Assembly: GCA_963691655.1 (NCBI GenBank)
Contig: OY829326.1
Span: 117,029,388 to 117,093,387 of the forward strand
Origin: Toxonevra muliebris
Taxonomy: Eukaryota; Arthropoda; Insecta; Diptera; Pallopteridae
Length of the DNA: 64,000 nucleotides
Reading direction: 5' to 3'
Shown here: in pieces, positions 44,729 through 57,319 of the stretch
Position numbering within the stretch: the first letter of the stretch is position 1
How the letters are laid out: every line of letters starts with the position of its first letter
Program-made: the position numbers and the translations under genes
The notes under the pieces: model-generated
Database searches by the model: none
What the model was told of the DNA's origin: nothing
What the model saw: only the letters and a program-made list of their open reading frames with translations

Positions 44729-44953
44729 TTATTGTTGAATTAAATTCCATACCTTTGTCACTTCCAAATCCAAAAAACGATTTAATGCACTCGCAAACAA
44801 TGGTGATCCAATGTGGTTATATACTTCGTCTGAAATTTTCTTCGCCTTCCGACGTCGTATTCTATAAAATTGTTTTTGGTTGCTGAATTGCTGGATCGCC
44901 CGACGAAAGTACAAAACGCAACAGGGTGGCGCTGATTGAAATGATTTTCTCAT
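44729..44953 (-). CDS. possible upstream coding exon, unrecognised
   Basis: A minus-strand frame from ATG 44953 reads MRKSFQSAPPCCVLYFRR and a basic stretch RIRRRKAKKISDEVYNHIGS, then PLFASALNRFLDLEVTK, followed by a GTATGG donor-like site. The composition is less AT-biased than its surroundings. It lies 700-1000 bases upstream of the RS-protein gene on the same strand. However, that donor leaves the frame in phase 0, whereas the open stretch above the RS gene needs one leftover base. It may be a separate short gene, a 5' exon of another isoform, or chance. I recognise no family. Confidence 0.35.
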   Translation of the reverse strand: MRKSFQSAPPCCVLYFRRAIQQFSNQKQFYRIRRRKAKKISDEVYNHIGSPLFASALNRFLDLEVTKVWNLIQQ

Positions 44954-47900
44954 TTCAGAATTAAAAGTTGTAGGTGTAATTTTAGCTTACTTTTTCTCTA
45001 TTAATAAAAAATAAAATCAAAGCAACTTAACTCAGTACCAATAGGATAATTGAAGTTTAGCTTTAAGAATTGTAGGAATATGTAACTTCTTACTTTAGTT
45101 GCCCAACCTTGGGTCAAAGACCAGATTTTACAACATTTAAACTTCCTCAATTTTTTCTCCGGTTTTACAACTTGTGTGAACATGTATGGCAAAGTGTGGG
45201 CACCTATGTTGCCAAATTTTGGATTTCAAAATCCACCATAATTTCTAAAAGTCACCGTCTTAATAGATTTCTATCGGTTTACGTCGAGCTGCACACCTAT
45301 TTTTCGTGACAAACGGAGTAGTAATTTTATATATTTGGAATCAGTGAGGCATATATATATTATCACCCATCATGTAGGATTCCAAAAAAAAAAGGAGAAT
45401 TCCTCATAATCCGCGCCCTGAATAGTACAGAATGCAGTGTGTTCGCGATAACGTGAACTAATTAAAACCAAGGGTGTTCAAGTTTGCCAATATCAAAATT
45501 TAAAGCATAAAATTATTAAAAAGAAAAGTTTTAATTCAAGTTTAAAATTTAAATTCATTTAAACATTAGTATTAAGTATTAAAAAAATCTGTTGTCTTTA
45601 TCTGTTGCACAACAATAATACAAATACAATGTTGTGCAAAACAATATATGTATATATATATATTTTCAATAACAAATATCTCCATTTCCTTCCACACTAT
45701 TTAATAATAGGATGATTTCCATATAAGTATCTGTGATATAAAGAATAACAGCTTAAGTTTATTTTCTTATTAGTCGAGTTTAATAGCTTTAAATCGAAAT
45801 AGTGAAGAAACTATATCACTGTATCAAAAGACTCTAAGTTCAAATCAACGATCACTCTTGAAACGATATTTAATTTTAAAAATTCGCACCAGTTTAATAT
45901 TCATAATCAAAAATATGTGATGAAATATTTTCCATTTTAAGTCGAGTCTGGCTGTTTTTCTCTCTCACCTCAACGGACTTTTTGAAAAACAACATTTCGA
46001 AATAATCGCGTTTAAACTTTCGGTACCTTGTTCAGGTAGTCGGAGGTAGCGCGCTGTTGACAGCTGTAACTTTGGCTCTAGCGCGCAGATCTCTATTGGA
46101 ACATATTTTCTCCAGAGGATGTACTTTAAAAAATGCAATAAAAATTTTAGATTTTTGATACACCTGTATAAAGTTGAAAATATTTAGTTCAATATCGATC
46201 CAACTAAACTGCGTATCTCAAGCTTAAGTCTAAGAAAGTTAAGTGTTTTTGTTTAAAAAATGTTCTTTCGCGGTAATTTTGTCAGTATATCAGCTTCAAA
46301 AAAGAAAAACGATTTATTGGCAGCTTCGTCCCAGTGTGCGTTGCGGTGACCAGGTCCTGCAGTTATTTGTGAAATCGAAATTTGTTGGATAATTTTTCAC
46401 TTATTTGCCATATACCTTATGGACAAGTTCGAAAATTGGACAAGCTAAAAGTTTAAAAGAAAAATACTTTTGTGTATATGAGGTTCATGCGAGAAGCGGA
46501 AAATTTGTTCTAGGCCCTCCATGGGCTGTTGTAACATAAAAAAAAAAGTAAAAGGAATTCCTAAAAATTCGATTTTCTGTTTGAAATCAACATGCTATTA
46601 TTAACTTGGAAACCAAATTTCATTAAATTCTGCCAACCTCTCACACTTTTGTGTGAGATTTGAGGCCAAGAAGGGTTTAAAGAGTTACATGATTACTGTC
46701 AAATTAATAAATTAAAATAATCTTTTACCGAAAATATGAACCTCAGAAAGAAACAAAGTCCACAAAATTGTCGCGAAATCGCTGGTAGGGACATTTTAGA
46801 CTTGTCCGATTTCGTCTCCCTTTCCTTACATCGCTGCAATCTCGACTTAAGAAAACACCAATTTGCCTGTGCATTATGAGATTTAAGAAAAAACTTTTCA
46901 ACTATTTTTCGACCATTAAGTAGTTAAGTTCGACCATTAAGTTCTATGTAGACAATATCATAATCACTCCCGAAAACTTGCAGTTAAAATTTTTTTTTGA
47001 ATTCAAAATTTTAAAATTTTTGTTTATAATTTGGAATAAAAGTTTCATGCTTTGTTTCATTTTCATTTTGTTCTTTGTTTTTAAAAACACTCTAAACAAT
47101 TTTTATTAGTGATGCACAAAAAGTATTTTAGTATTCACAAAAGTAATATATTTTATTTATGTCTTGAAAATTATTTAGGTCTTCCAAATTCCACTTTATA
47201 CCTAAAACACTATTATGCTTTGCGGCTGCGTAGTTTTGACGTTTAAAGTAGAATCATATGCATTAATTCGTAGCAAAACACAATTTGACCCAAGATTTTA
47301 GATTGTAAATACAATTAAAACAACTGAAGCGCTGCGAGTAGAACTACTTTCTATTTTCAACGCTTTTTGACAGTTGCTGTGCTTGTTCGATGAAATTCAT
47401 GTTATTGCTTTTTTCAAAATGCAAATTGTGAAAAGAGAAAATACACGTGTTGTGTGGAAATGAAATGAATCTGTAGCAACTCAAATGTTTTCGCCTTCAT
47501 CCTGGTGATTTTACAGAAATGTTCGGGATCCTTTTCGGCCATTGCATTATAATTAGTGCATAAAAGCCAATTATGTAGCGACTCAAATTAAGCTTTCGGA
47601 CTCATTGTCATTGTTGCGGAGACCTTTGTTGCTGTTTGAGTAACCACCATATACCACGATAGAAAAAAACGAAAAATTAATAAAATCATCATCATTATAA
47701 TTGACAAAAATATACAACGCAACGGAATATTGTGTTTTGAGAAAAACTAAGATCGAACTTTTTGACAGAGAAAAGAAAGAAACGATATAAAGCGAACAAG
47801 TGTCATATTGATTGTGTTTTAGGTATTAATCTATAATGTGCTTTTCTAGTTCCTCTATGGAAATGTATTCGCAGGCCTAACAAATGCAGCACTGTGCTAA

Positions 47901-47999
47901 TGAGAGTGGTTAAAAATGTTTCGTTTTCAGCGAAAAGTGTGATGTCAGAGAACGTCAGATGAGTTCTGGTCGAGTTGCAGTGAGGATGGTATTTGTTTT
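44954..47999. other. intergenic stretch
   Basis: No gene is recognised. It separates the minus-strand RS gene from the plus-strand gene starting near 48000. Two places share a 'GCCAACCTCTCAYAC' word with 21847, evidence of an old dispersed repeat (46632 here). Confidence 0.45.
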
Positions 48000-48374
48000 G
48001 TGGTTGCACTGAAGAAAATTTGGAAAAACAAGAAATTGCCGTTTATTCAACGCAAATCAGATACTACGAGCGCCAACCTTTTTAAAGTGTGAAGAAATTA
48101 ATTGTTTAGCAATATCCTATATTAGAGGAGAAAGAAGTTTGTGTAAATAACAAAGAAAATAAAATATAGTGAGAAGAAGAACAAGTGCTCAGAACGAGTG
48201 GAATATTTTTTTTTTGTTCGTTTGCGAATTATCGTGCGAAAAGTGGTGAAAGAAGAAAGAAAAAGCGAACGAACATTTCCGCATTTTGGCATAGAAAATT
48301 TGGCGAATAGAAAAAATTGTGAATATTGCAGAAATATAGAAGAAAAAAAAAATAAGCAAAAAAACTGGTTCAGA
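48000..48374 (+). promoter_or_regulatory. probable 5' untranslated region of the gene starting at 48375
   Basis: The stretch before the ATG is A-rich and lacks a good in-frame coding extension. The frame is open from 48198 (97 codons) but is dominated by Lys/Arg/Glu from A-rich sequence (VKEERKSERTF, NIEEKKNKQKNW), which is untranslated-region-like. The ATG at 48375 has the fly-type context CAGAATGGC. A transcription start cannot be fixed. Confidence 0.4.
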
Positions 48375-48487
48375 ATGGCTCCAGCATTAAGTAAATTTAC
48401 ACAAAATCCAAGCGCCATTGTAGGCGTGGCAGGTGTATCCGCAGCACTTTGGATTATTGCCTATGGCAAACTGTCCAACAAGCGTAG
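48375..48487 (+). CDS. first coding exon of a membrane protein, possibly PMP70/ABCD3-like
   Basis: The exon encodes 37 residues plus two bases and ends at the strong donor GTAAGT (48488). It reads MAPALSKFTQNPSA, then a hydrophobic helix (IVGVAGVSAALWIIAY, about residues 15-30), then GKLSNKR. Short N-terminus, one helix and a basic end suggest an N-terminal membrane anchor. From memory it is close to the start of the peroxisomal half-transporter PMP70 (ABCD3), where 'SK-x-x-T' and a hydrophobic stretch followed by KRR are encoded by a short first exon. No ABC-transporter domain lies in the window, so this is a hypothesis. Other N-terminally anchored enzymes (acyl-CoA synthetases, reductases) remain possible. 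Confidence 0.5.
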
Positions 48488-50944
48488 GTAAGTGTGGGAC
48501 CAAAGTTATAATGTGATATTCAGAATTTTGATGATATATTTTCATTAAATGTCAATATAATCATTGTTGCCATGCCATCAACCATCAACCAACATCACCA
48601 GTCACTATTTTTTTCCATTCCATTGTCAATGAAATTTTGTTGACATTGAGCTAGAGCTACATCTGCTGTGTCTGCGGCTGCAGTATTAATTTATACTGCA
48701 GTGGGGCATTAGGTATGTGATTGTTATTGCTGTTGTATTTTGGATTTCCAGAATCAGGTTTTCAATATCACGCAATGTGCTCGCTTGCTAGCTTGTAACC
48801 CACTCTTCTTACAAATCTCATATTGCGTAAACCTGTACGACGTGGTTACTGCCGTTTTTGGTAGTATGACTGGTATCTTCCGGTTTTCAAGTGCATTTTT
48901 GGGCAGCTTGTTGTTGGCGAGGTCAACTCACTCAACTCACTGCTACAACTACAACAATAATAGCCACTTTGCTATCACCTTCAGTGGCTGGTTAAATTTG
49001 GTTGTTTTTCTGTTTTTTTTTTGGATACATCAACATCTCCATTATTTTGCTCTATTACCAAATTCATCTTATTTTCTAGTTTTTTATTACTTTTGATTAT
49101 TGCATCGCATGTTTTCATTTTTCTTCTACACTTTATTATTATCTACTGTTGTTGCTTTTGATGTTGTTGTTACTGATGTTATTGCTGCGTAGTTGTTGGT
49201 TGGGTCTTAATTATCATTTAACTTTTTTTTTCTTTTCATAATTTCCATCTTATTATTATATTTTACTGCTGCTATTGATGCTGTTTTCTGTAGCTTACAA
49301 CATTTTTTACATTTTCTTTTATAAAATCTCATCAGCAACAACAAAATGCATTTACTCGATTTTTTTTTTTTTGTTAACCTCTTTACTCTTTGCTCACATA
49401 ATCATCTCAATATGATTTCCAAGTGGATAAACCGCCGTCATAAACATTCACATACATATTTATTTACAAATGCATGAGCACAAGTTTTGAACTAGTTCGT
49501 TCACTCGATCAGCTGTGAATGCAGTCGTTATTGACGTCTCCGTCTCTGTCGCAGCTTCTGTTTCTGTTTCATTTCCAATGCAATCCGATTGCATTTTTTC
49601 TTCTGCTCGTGTTTATTTCAACTGCAATCAGTTGCTGCTAATCGATTTGCAATGCCTTTTTTTATTTATTACAACAGCATTTAATTTTTTCCATTTTTGT
49701 TTAACTTTATTTCGTTATTTCAGTTTAACTTTATTTCGTTATTTCAGTTGATTTCACTTTATTTTTTATTTCTCTGCTCTATTATTCGAATAGTTAGATA
49801 GATGCATGTAGTAACAAAAATGTTTGATTTGATTTTTCTGGAATGTACTTTGAGCTGAACAGATGCAGATCAATGTTTTAATTAAGGTTAAATGTCTTAG
49901 ATTTAACTCTAACAATTAAATGTACAATTTATGCTATAGTGAAGTAAGAAAAAGTTAACAAACATTTCCTCATAGCAGCATGGGAAATTTGTACTGAGGT
50001 TAATGTATTGGAAGAAAATGTTCTGCGGAAAATTCTACTATAAACTGCTGAACATACAAACAAGATCTGATGCAAAACTAACAAGTTGTCTTATGGTTTA
50101 TTATACTTAATCTGTGAGAAATGGGTAAACTTTAGGCATACGTAAAAAATAATTAGGCGTAAACTTTTAAAACGCCGAGGCCCGTAAAATTTATTTATTT
50201 TTTCATAGTTCTATCCGAACCTACTTTCAGACCCTTGTCATGTTAGGAAAATTGATTTTTGTCGGGCAGTGTAACTAAAGTCGAGCGACCTATCACAGCG
50301 TAGAATTTTCGGTGATTGGGTCTTAGGACAACTTGATAAAGTTTAAAAAAAAATCACATTTCTGGTTGAATGTGTATATTAAAAAACATAATTGTTGCAG
50401 TTGGTCTGATGAGCAACCAAAAGGAATGCAAGAGCTTCAAATGTATCTCTGACCCAACCACGCACACAACGGACTCTATGTGCTAAAGCCTTTATACCGT
50501 TGAATTCTCACAACAGAATCAGCCAAACGAAAGAACAAAAGTTTTGTCTTTTTTTCCGCAAATTTACAACTAAAACACCTCTGCGCTCTCTTACAGAAGT
50601 TTTCATCAGCGTTGTCAGAACGACGATTTTAACTTTTTTAATTAGGTAACGCAATTTTTGACCAATTTTGACCCCCCTCCCCCTGGTCGTAATGCATCGT
50701 TACAAAACGTGTCATCTTTTTCTAGCCATCTTAAGCGTCAGAGTAGTCAGTAGCATACTCAAATTTCGATAATTTTCTGGTATTTCTGACTATGTCGGTT
50801 ATGAGAAAGAAAATGGTGACATAAAAAAATATTGGAAAAGTTGTTGAATACTATAGATTATAAATTTTATTTTGCATTTTTTCGCGAACATAAACTTGAT
50901 AGAAACCTCTCGAAAATTTAAATTTTCCGTATGAAATCAGTGTT
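48488..50944 (+). other. probable first intron, left part
   Basis: After the donor at 48488 no further exon is recognised. The open frames (48740-49096, 49515-49751) are Phe/Ser-rich, follow T-rich DNA, and have no motif. Bases 49690-49760 include a direct repeat, 'TTTAACTTTATTTCGTTATT' twice. Confidence 0.45.
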
Positions 50945-52755
50945 ACGTAACGCAGTTGATGTCGTCCTTCTCCACGTAGTTTTTGGTCGTCCGTTATTTC
51001 TTCTACCCTGAGGATTCTATTCGAGTGCAGTGTGTGATAAAGCGTTGACTGGCTTTCTTAGCGTGTGCCCCAACCATCCATATTTACCTTCAGTAATTTT
51101 TTTAGCAATCGGTTGTTGCTTTGTTAAACTCCATAATTTTTGGCCACCATATCCTTAAGATTCGCCTCAGGCATCTGTTGATAAATGTGTGGAGTTTGTG
51201 TGTAACTACAGCTGTTTCAAACCACGTTTCGGATCCATACAGCAGAACTGTTTTAACGCAAGCATTGAAGATTTTCACTTTTGTTTCAAGATGCATGCCA
51301 CGTGTCTTCCACACATTTTTAAGATCCGCAAATGCACCTCTGGCTTTTCTTAGCCGATTGTCGATGTCAACTGCAGCGCCACCTTCCGTTGTTAGCATAC
51401 TGCTCAGATATTCAAACCGGTTGACATCCTCTACCTTCGTGTTATTGATGTTAAAGTCTGCATCATTACTAGCGTTGATTCGCATCGATTTGGTCTTACA
51501 ACTGTTAACATTCAGACCCACTTTGGCGCATTCAGTGGCGACAGATGAGATTTTTGTTTGCATATCTATATGTTGGTTTGTGATAAAAACCACATCATCG
51601 GCATATTCAAGGTCGTTTAACCTGTTTCGCAGACCTCAGTCTATTCCTATTTGCAGTGTGTCAAGTGTTTCGAGCACTGCGTCAAGCGCTGTTATAAAGA
51701 GGAGTGGAGAGAGCGCACACCCTTGCCTAACACCACTAGTCGATAAAAAATGAAGCACTAAGTGCGCCATTGTGCAAAACTCGACAAGTAGCACCAACGT
51801 AGCTGTTTTTGATAATGTTGACGATTTTTTCGGGTATGCCTCTAGCTTCCAGTATTTTCCAAATGAAGTCTCGTTTTATAGCGTCAAACGCTTTTTCAAA
51901 GTCTATAAAAGTAAGGTACAGATTCGCATTAAATTCCACAGATTGCTCAATTACGATTCGTATCGTGTTTATATGATTTATACACGATTGTCCTGGACGG
52001 AATTCAGCTTGGTTTTGACGAATAAGATTGTTTAACGGTTCTGCAATTCGGCCTAAAATAATTTTTGTAAATATCTTATTGATTGCTGGCAGCAACTATA
52101 TTCCTCTCCAGTTTGAAAATTTTTTCTTGTCACCTTTTTTGGGTATTTTAACGATGATCGCTTCCTTCCACTCTGAGGGGATTTGTTCAAAATTCCACAC
52201 TTCCATAAACAGCTGGTGTAGTTTTTCGGCCATTGCATCTGGAACTGCTTTAAAACATTCCACCGGTATTTCATCGCTACCCGCGGATTTTCCAGATTTC
52301 AATGATATAATCGCATCACGAATTTCATGTGTTTTGGGAGAACTACAGTCAATCGATCTGTTGGGATTGCGTCTTCGGATAACCAACAGGTGTTCATCAT
52401 TTGCATTGTGGATAATATTCAGCGTTCTATCGAAGTGCCTTTTCCATACGGCAAGCTGCTGGTCTAAATCTGTTACAATGGAGCCACTTTCGTCTTCGAC
52501 GGGAGTAGAAGCGGAACCTTTTTTGCCACCTTTATCGCCACCAAGCGACCTGTGCAGCTGTTCCCAATTTTTCGAAATAGTTTTGTTTATCCCGCTTTGC
52601 TTGACGTTTTATTTTATTTGAAAGACGCCTGTATTCCCTATTGAGCTCTGGTCTTGTGAGTTCATTCATTGTACTTAGTGTTTTCGCCTTGATATCCTTT
52701 CTTTGTTCGGTCAAGTTCCAGAACTCCAGCGATAACCATTCTGTTTTCTATAATC
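50945..52755 (-). pseudogene. non-LTR retrotransposon (RTE/L2-like C-terminus), 5'-truncated
   Basis: On the minus strand the pieces lie in order. First a basic segment with RLSNKIKRQAKRDKQNYFEK, then ISLKSGKSAGSDEIPVE, then IVKIPKKGDKKKFSNWRGI. Next are MLPAINKIFTKIILGRI, FRPGQSCINHINTIRI, YLTFIDFEKAFDAI (finger/palm with the first catalytic Asp) and EYADDVVFIT (YADD). The C-terminus has LYGSETW, a typical CLRRILRIWWPK, and WGHTLRKPVNALSHTALE, a stop, then NPQGRRNNGRPKTTWRR. Several frameshifts and stops break it. The endonuclease domain is absent. The clade (RTE, L2 or related) is a memory-based judgement; it is clearly different from the other LINEs here. Confidence 0.8.
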
Positions 52756-55451
52756 TTTTATGGCCCAAAGTCTTTAGCCCCAAAAATCTTCTCTATAATA
52801 GAGAGGTTTACATTTATTTCTACGCTACTAAAAAGCATAAAATAGCAACTATACCATGAAGAAAGAAAATTGGGTTCTGATTGTTTTTTAACTCAATTAA
52901 GTTATAGTATGATGTGACAAAAGTTTGAGTTTTTTTCTAATGATGATTTTTTTGTGAAAATGACGATTTTTTTTTTTTTTGGGATTTTGACGATTTTTGA
53001 AGTGAAGTTTCTGGCAACACTGGTCTCCATATCTTCATTCCCAGTAGTATGATCGATAGGAAAGTAAATAAAGTATAAAAAAAAAATTATTAAAATTAAA
53101 ATATTAAAATTAGTGTCGTGGCGTGAAAATAAATCGCTATAACTGACAAAACCAGTACGCCTGGCTACCCTAGACTAAATAGTAAACTCGTATTTTTGCC
53201 AGTGTAACGTAAAGTTATGAAAGCAAAGCAAAATGTCTGAGGATAAATACCAATAAACTTTTTTCCACATTGATTTCTTTTTTGTACAAACAAAACACCA
53301 AAACTGCATACGAAATGGAATATATTTCACAGAATGCATGACATACTTAATTACGTTCTAATTACAAGCTTTTCTGTGTTTCTGTGCCTAATTAATAATA
53401 ATTTTCTTAACTATTAGCTGTAGGTATAACATTTGGGAATAGTTTATACTTCATTATAGATGAATATCTGTCACATTGTAAAATGTCTGGGGCATAGAGT
53501 TTCATAAAAAAAACAAATTTATAGCCTCGAAACCTTTTCGAAGGCATGAAATAAATAATTGTGCTTGGAATACTTACAAATTCTAAAGTGTTGAGCTCGA
53601 AAAAATTTATTTTCTTTGATGAATTACTATATATAAATCACCTAAGTATTTATTTCCAAGATTGTCTTACTTGTTTATATTGTAGGTATGTAATAAAATT
53701 AAATGGCAATTTCTTAACTAATTAAAAAACAGAATTAACATTTTTTTTTGTTTTCGCTTTCATATGCGATATTTGTTTTTTTTTTTTGCTTTTTCATTTC
53801 CAATTTTGTTTTCATTTAACTAACGAAGGTAAAGCGAAACGTGAAAATGCATTTCTCCGCTACGAATGAATATGCAATCGAATAGAATTTTGGTTTTTAA
53901 AAACTTTAAAGCACGACGTTGAAAAGGAATCAAAAGCATTTCGTATGTACATATTAAATTTTAATGCAAGAAAGAACTAAATTCGCTTTTGCCCTAAAAA
54001 ATAATTCAAATCAAAATTGACTTTGTACTATAACTTCATTATAATTATTCGTTTGTTTTCTTATTGATGTAATATGAATTTATTTTTATTTATGATCTTA
54101 AGATTCGGCGTCGTTGTCGTTATCTTATCCTTTCATTATTTTAAGTATTCGTATGTTTATTAAGAAATCAATAGTTTTATTGCGATTTTCTTTTCGTGTG
54201 TTGTCACACCTTTTTTCAATATGTTGTCAAAAGATTATAATTTTTTAAATTATTTTTGTACAAAGGTTAATTTTTTATATTACCTGGTCATAAACTGTAG
54301 TTACTTTTTTAATAGTATATATATACTGACTTTTCTTTCGAAATATTTAGATATTATTGTGAAATCCGTAGCGTTTGAGTCAGATACTGCAAACTGAATG
54401 TTGTATCTTGTATCCTAGACCCATTTAATCAATATTTGATAAAACATTTGTGACGATATATGTCTGAATTCAAGAGCTTTTAAGAATAAAATTGTTTCGT
54501 AATTCTGGTTTTTGGTTTTCTTTAAAATTTTATTCTGATCACAACAAAATATTCCGCAATGAACAATTTTTTCAAACTGCTCTAAAAGCGGAGTGTATTA
54601 TTTACAAATAAAAAAAAAGAAATTACCGTAACTCCGGGTATTTTCGGAATTAGACTTTTCTTCTTTCCATTTATCCGTTTCTGCTACTTGGGTATAGTAC
54701 AATTGTCTTTGTGACTGAGTGCTTTGGTTTAGTCCTGCCCACCTTCAACTCTAAACGGTTATTTTCAAACTGAGGCTATTCCGAGTTCTTTCTGTTTCTT
54801 GAAAGATGTGGTAACACTATGAACCTTGCCGGTGAGGTATTCACAACCACTTTTAGCCTAACTTAATCTCCTCTGATGTTACCACAGCAAACATTTCCTC
54901 TGTCTACATATACATACATAGTTTTCTTTATTTTTAAATACAACCACAATGGTTCTGAATCGAAGACTGGTCATTGTTTTGGTATAGAAATTATACCTGT
55001 GACATTCATTAAAATCTAATTTATAATTTAGAATTCAACATTAATATTAATTTATTTCATGTAGGTACATATTTATTTGGAATAAACATTTCGAAAGAGG
55101 TTAAAACCCTTTTATAAAGAAAATGAGTGGAAAATAAACAAACCTTTTATATTTTTCAATGTAAAAAACCATATTTTTATATTTAGTTAGTATACATTGT
55201 ATGATATTTACTTTATTGCTTAATAGTGTCATCGGATGTCTGTAATGGTTAGTAGATTAGGTAGTTGCAGGTCTAAATAAATCATATGCATTAAATAAAT
55301 TTATTTTCGGAAAGTAACTACTACCTTGTATACTTTTTTCAACCGTACCTAATTCAGATTATTCTTTATACTTTTGAATAACCAAATGTACTTCAGAATA
55401 TTTCAATTTTATTTCAGATTATTTAAATTGTACTTCAGAATAATCAAATGT
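52756..55451. other. probable intron, middle part
   Basis: No exon is recognised. The stretch is AT-rich with many T runs. Around 53000-53110 a patch with 'GACGATTTTTTT' repeats is visible, without further structure. Confidence 0.45.
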
Positions 55452-56315
55452 CAGGGACCCAAAATAATTGTTATTTTTTGTTGAAGATTAAATTGCTTTT
55501 GACAAAAATAATTAATTTTAAACAAATCTTTTTTCATATCATTATAAATTACCAATTTATTTTTTGGTCTTTCATAACCATTATAATTTTTTTTTTGTTT
55601 TTTGGTAAATGTAATATAAATACCTGAAATATTTATTTTACTGGCATTTCACATTTATGAATGAATCAAGCTCTCTCACTAAAGCCCAAGACATAAAACT
55701 GCAAGAAGTCGACTCTGCATGATTATACGTAGCCGATCCCCATATGACTGCGTTCGTCTCGTCAGTTTTCGTTTCATGAAAATGAACAATACATGGTTGG
55801 AAAGGACTAAAAACAAAAGTTCTAAATCGGATAAAAATTAGCAAAGTTATGAGCGATTGTTCACATCAACCTACCCAAAAACGGGTTTTTGACCATAAAA
55901 CGAGATTTTGGGGGTGTATGGGAGATTTCACCCATACCATTTTTCTTAGCATTACTAGACCTACAATTTGTGCCAGGTCTCCATAAAAGTGCATGCAATT
56001 TTTTGTTTTTTGTCACACAGTGTTATTATTGTATATTGGCTATGAATAACCAAAAAAATATTTTCTTATTAATATTGGTTATGAATAACCAAAAAAAAAA
56101 TTTATTATAATGGTTAGGAAAAACAAAAAAATTGTTTTCTTTTTTATAACAGTTATGAATAACCAAAAAAATACTTTCTCCTTTATAATGGGTTTGAGAG
56201 ACCAAAACAGTATCGGTCATTTAAAACAACTATTCGCAACAAATTAAAAAAAAATTAAAATTTAATAATTATTTAGTGATTTTTTTCAATATTGGTTATA
56301 ACTATTATGTCCCTG
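55452..56315. mobile_element. hAT-like TIR element with palindromic minisatellite
   Basis: The element starts CAGGGACCCAAAATAATTG and ends ATTATGTCCCTG; the ends match on opposite strands for CAGGGAC plus scattered bases. AATGT flanks both sides (55447-55451 and 56316-56320), a 5-base duplication. Near the right end are four units of about 50 bases, each centred on the palindrome TTGGTTATGAATAACCAA; a single inverse unit lies near the left end (55560-55590). The middle (55650-55800) is a rearranged relative of the repeat at 6120-6180. It encodes nothing. Confidence 0.6.
56030..56215. repeat. minisatellite built on the palindrome TTGGTTATGAATAACCAA
   Basis: Four units start at about 56035, 56080, 56110 (degenerate) and 56150; each has GGTTATGAATAACC or a variant, followed by A-rich and then TTTATTATA or TTTTATAA. 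The open frames on both strands across this block exist only because of the palindromic repeat. Confidence 0.65.
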
Positions 56316-56333
56316 AATGTACTACAGAAAGCT

Positions 56334-56617
56334 CGACCTCGATAGTCTAGTAGGTAGTGCACTAGACTTTCATCTGGGAGGTTCGGGTTCGATTTCCGTC
56401 TTCGTCTGGTGGTTAATTTTCATAACTTTCTTATATTCACTATCAATATGAAGTGTATGAGAATTATAAGATAGTGTACAAGTACATACATTGATTGGTA
56501 ATGGCAAAACCACCAAGCCGATAAAAAATTGCCACACCGCCGTTCGGAATCGGCGTTAAACTGTAGGTCCAACTATGTGGTATCACAATGGGCCGTTCAG
56601 GCCTAAGTGTGTCTCTC
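56334..56617 (+). mobile_element. tRNA-derived SINE, 3'-truncated copy
   Basis: The head (CGACCTCGATAGTCTAGTAGG) has an altered A box; the B box reads GGTTCGATTTCC with one change. The body is complete up to 'GTGTGTCTCTC', after which the AACCT tail is missing and unrelated A/T-rich sequence begins. No target duplication is visible. Loss of the tail suggests a deletion or recombination after insertion, since SINE truncation normally affects the 5' side. Confidence 0.88.
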
Positions 56618-56894
56618 TGTGTGAGGATGAAAAAAATTACGAAAAAATAAATTAATTAAAAAAAAAAATTTTAAAAAATATTTTTAAAGTTAAAAAATTT
56701 AAAAAAATCGAAAAAAAAATTTTTTTGTAAAAATATATGTTTTGATAAAAAAAAATATGAACTGCATTTGGAATTTTTTTTTTTTCAATTTTAAAAATTT
56801 TGATGTCATTAAAAAAAATGACGCAGCAGAGCAAAACGGACCACGGATTCGGACTCAGCGACCCCCCATCACCCATTACCCTAAATACACTTGT
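56618..56894. other. A/T homopolymer-rich stretch
   Basis: Bases 56630-56820 are almost all A and T, with long A runs followed by T runs. The overlapping frames on both strands are artefacts. A short GC-richer piece (56820-56895) follows, without an assignable family. Confidence 0.55.
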
Positions 56895-57319
56895 CCCGTC
56901 TTCAAATTCTCAATTGACTCCAAATGACTTCAACTGATTCCAATTGACTTCAAAATTCCAATTGATTCCAAAAGACTTCAAGTGACTCCAATTGACTGCA
57001 AATTGCAATTGACTCCAAATGACTGCATTTGAGTTCAAGGGTATTTAAGTGACTCCAAGAGACGTCAAGTGACTCCAAGTGATTTCAAAGCAGTCATGAT
57101 TTTGGAGTCATAAGATTTGCAGACTCATGATTTCAAAAAAAGTTTTGCATTCTCTAAAAAAGACTTTTCTAAATGAATAATCAATCGGCGACTCCAAAAA
57201 AGACTACCAACTGCATTTTTTATTCTGGAGTCAAATGTGTTATTCAGTAACTGCAATCATGAATTGTCGGTTATTAACAGGTATTGCAATTAAACTGATT
57301 GCATTCTTTTACAGCTCTG
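56895..57319 (+). repeat. dispersed repeat with GACTCCAA minisatellite, copy 2
   Basis: It matches 30785-31256: the minisatellite of 'TGACTCCAA/TGACTTCAA' words, then 'CAGTCATGATTTTGGAGTC', 'AATCGGCGACTCCAAAAAAG', 'ATCATGAATTGTCGG', and the end GCATTCTTTTACAGCTCTG. The minisatellite part differs in unit number and order, while the right half is nearly colinear. Confidence 0.7.

Noticed and set aside
51121..51753. Open frame of 210 codons on the plus strand
   Set aside because: Antisense of the LINE reverse transcriptase; the minus strand has the YADD and C-terminal motifs in order.
52028..52621. Open frame of 197 codons on the plus strand
   Set aside because: Also antisense of the same LINE; no motif of its own.
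56030..56215. CRISPR-like array of palindromic repeats
   Set aside because: The units are directly tandem with A/T spacers that are themselves repeated, and the context is a eukaryotic TIR element.
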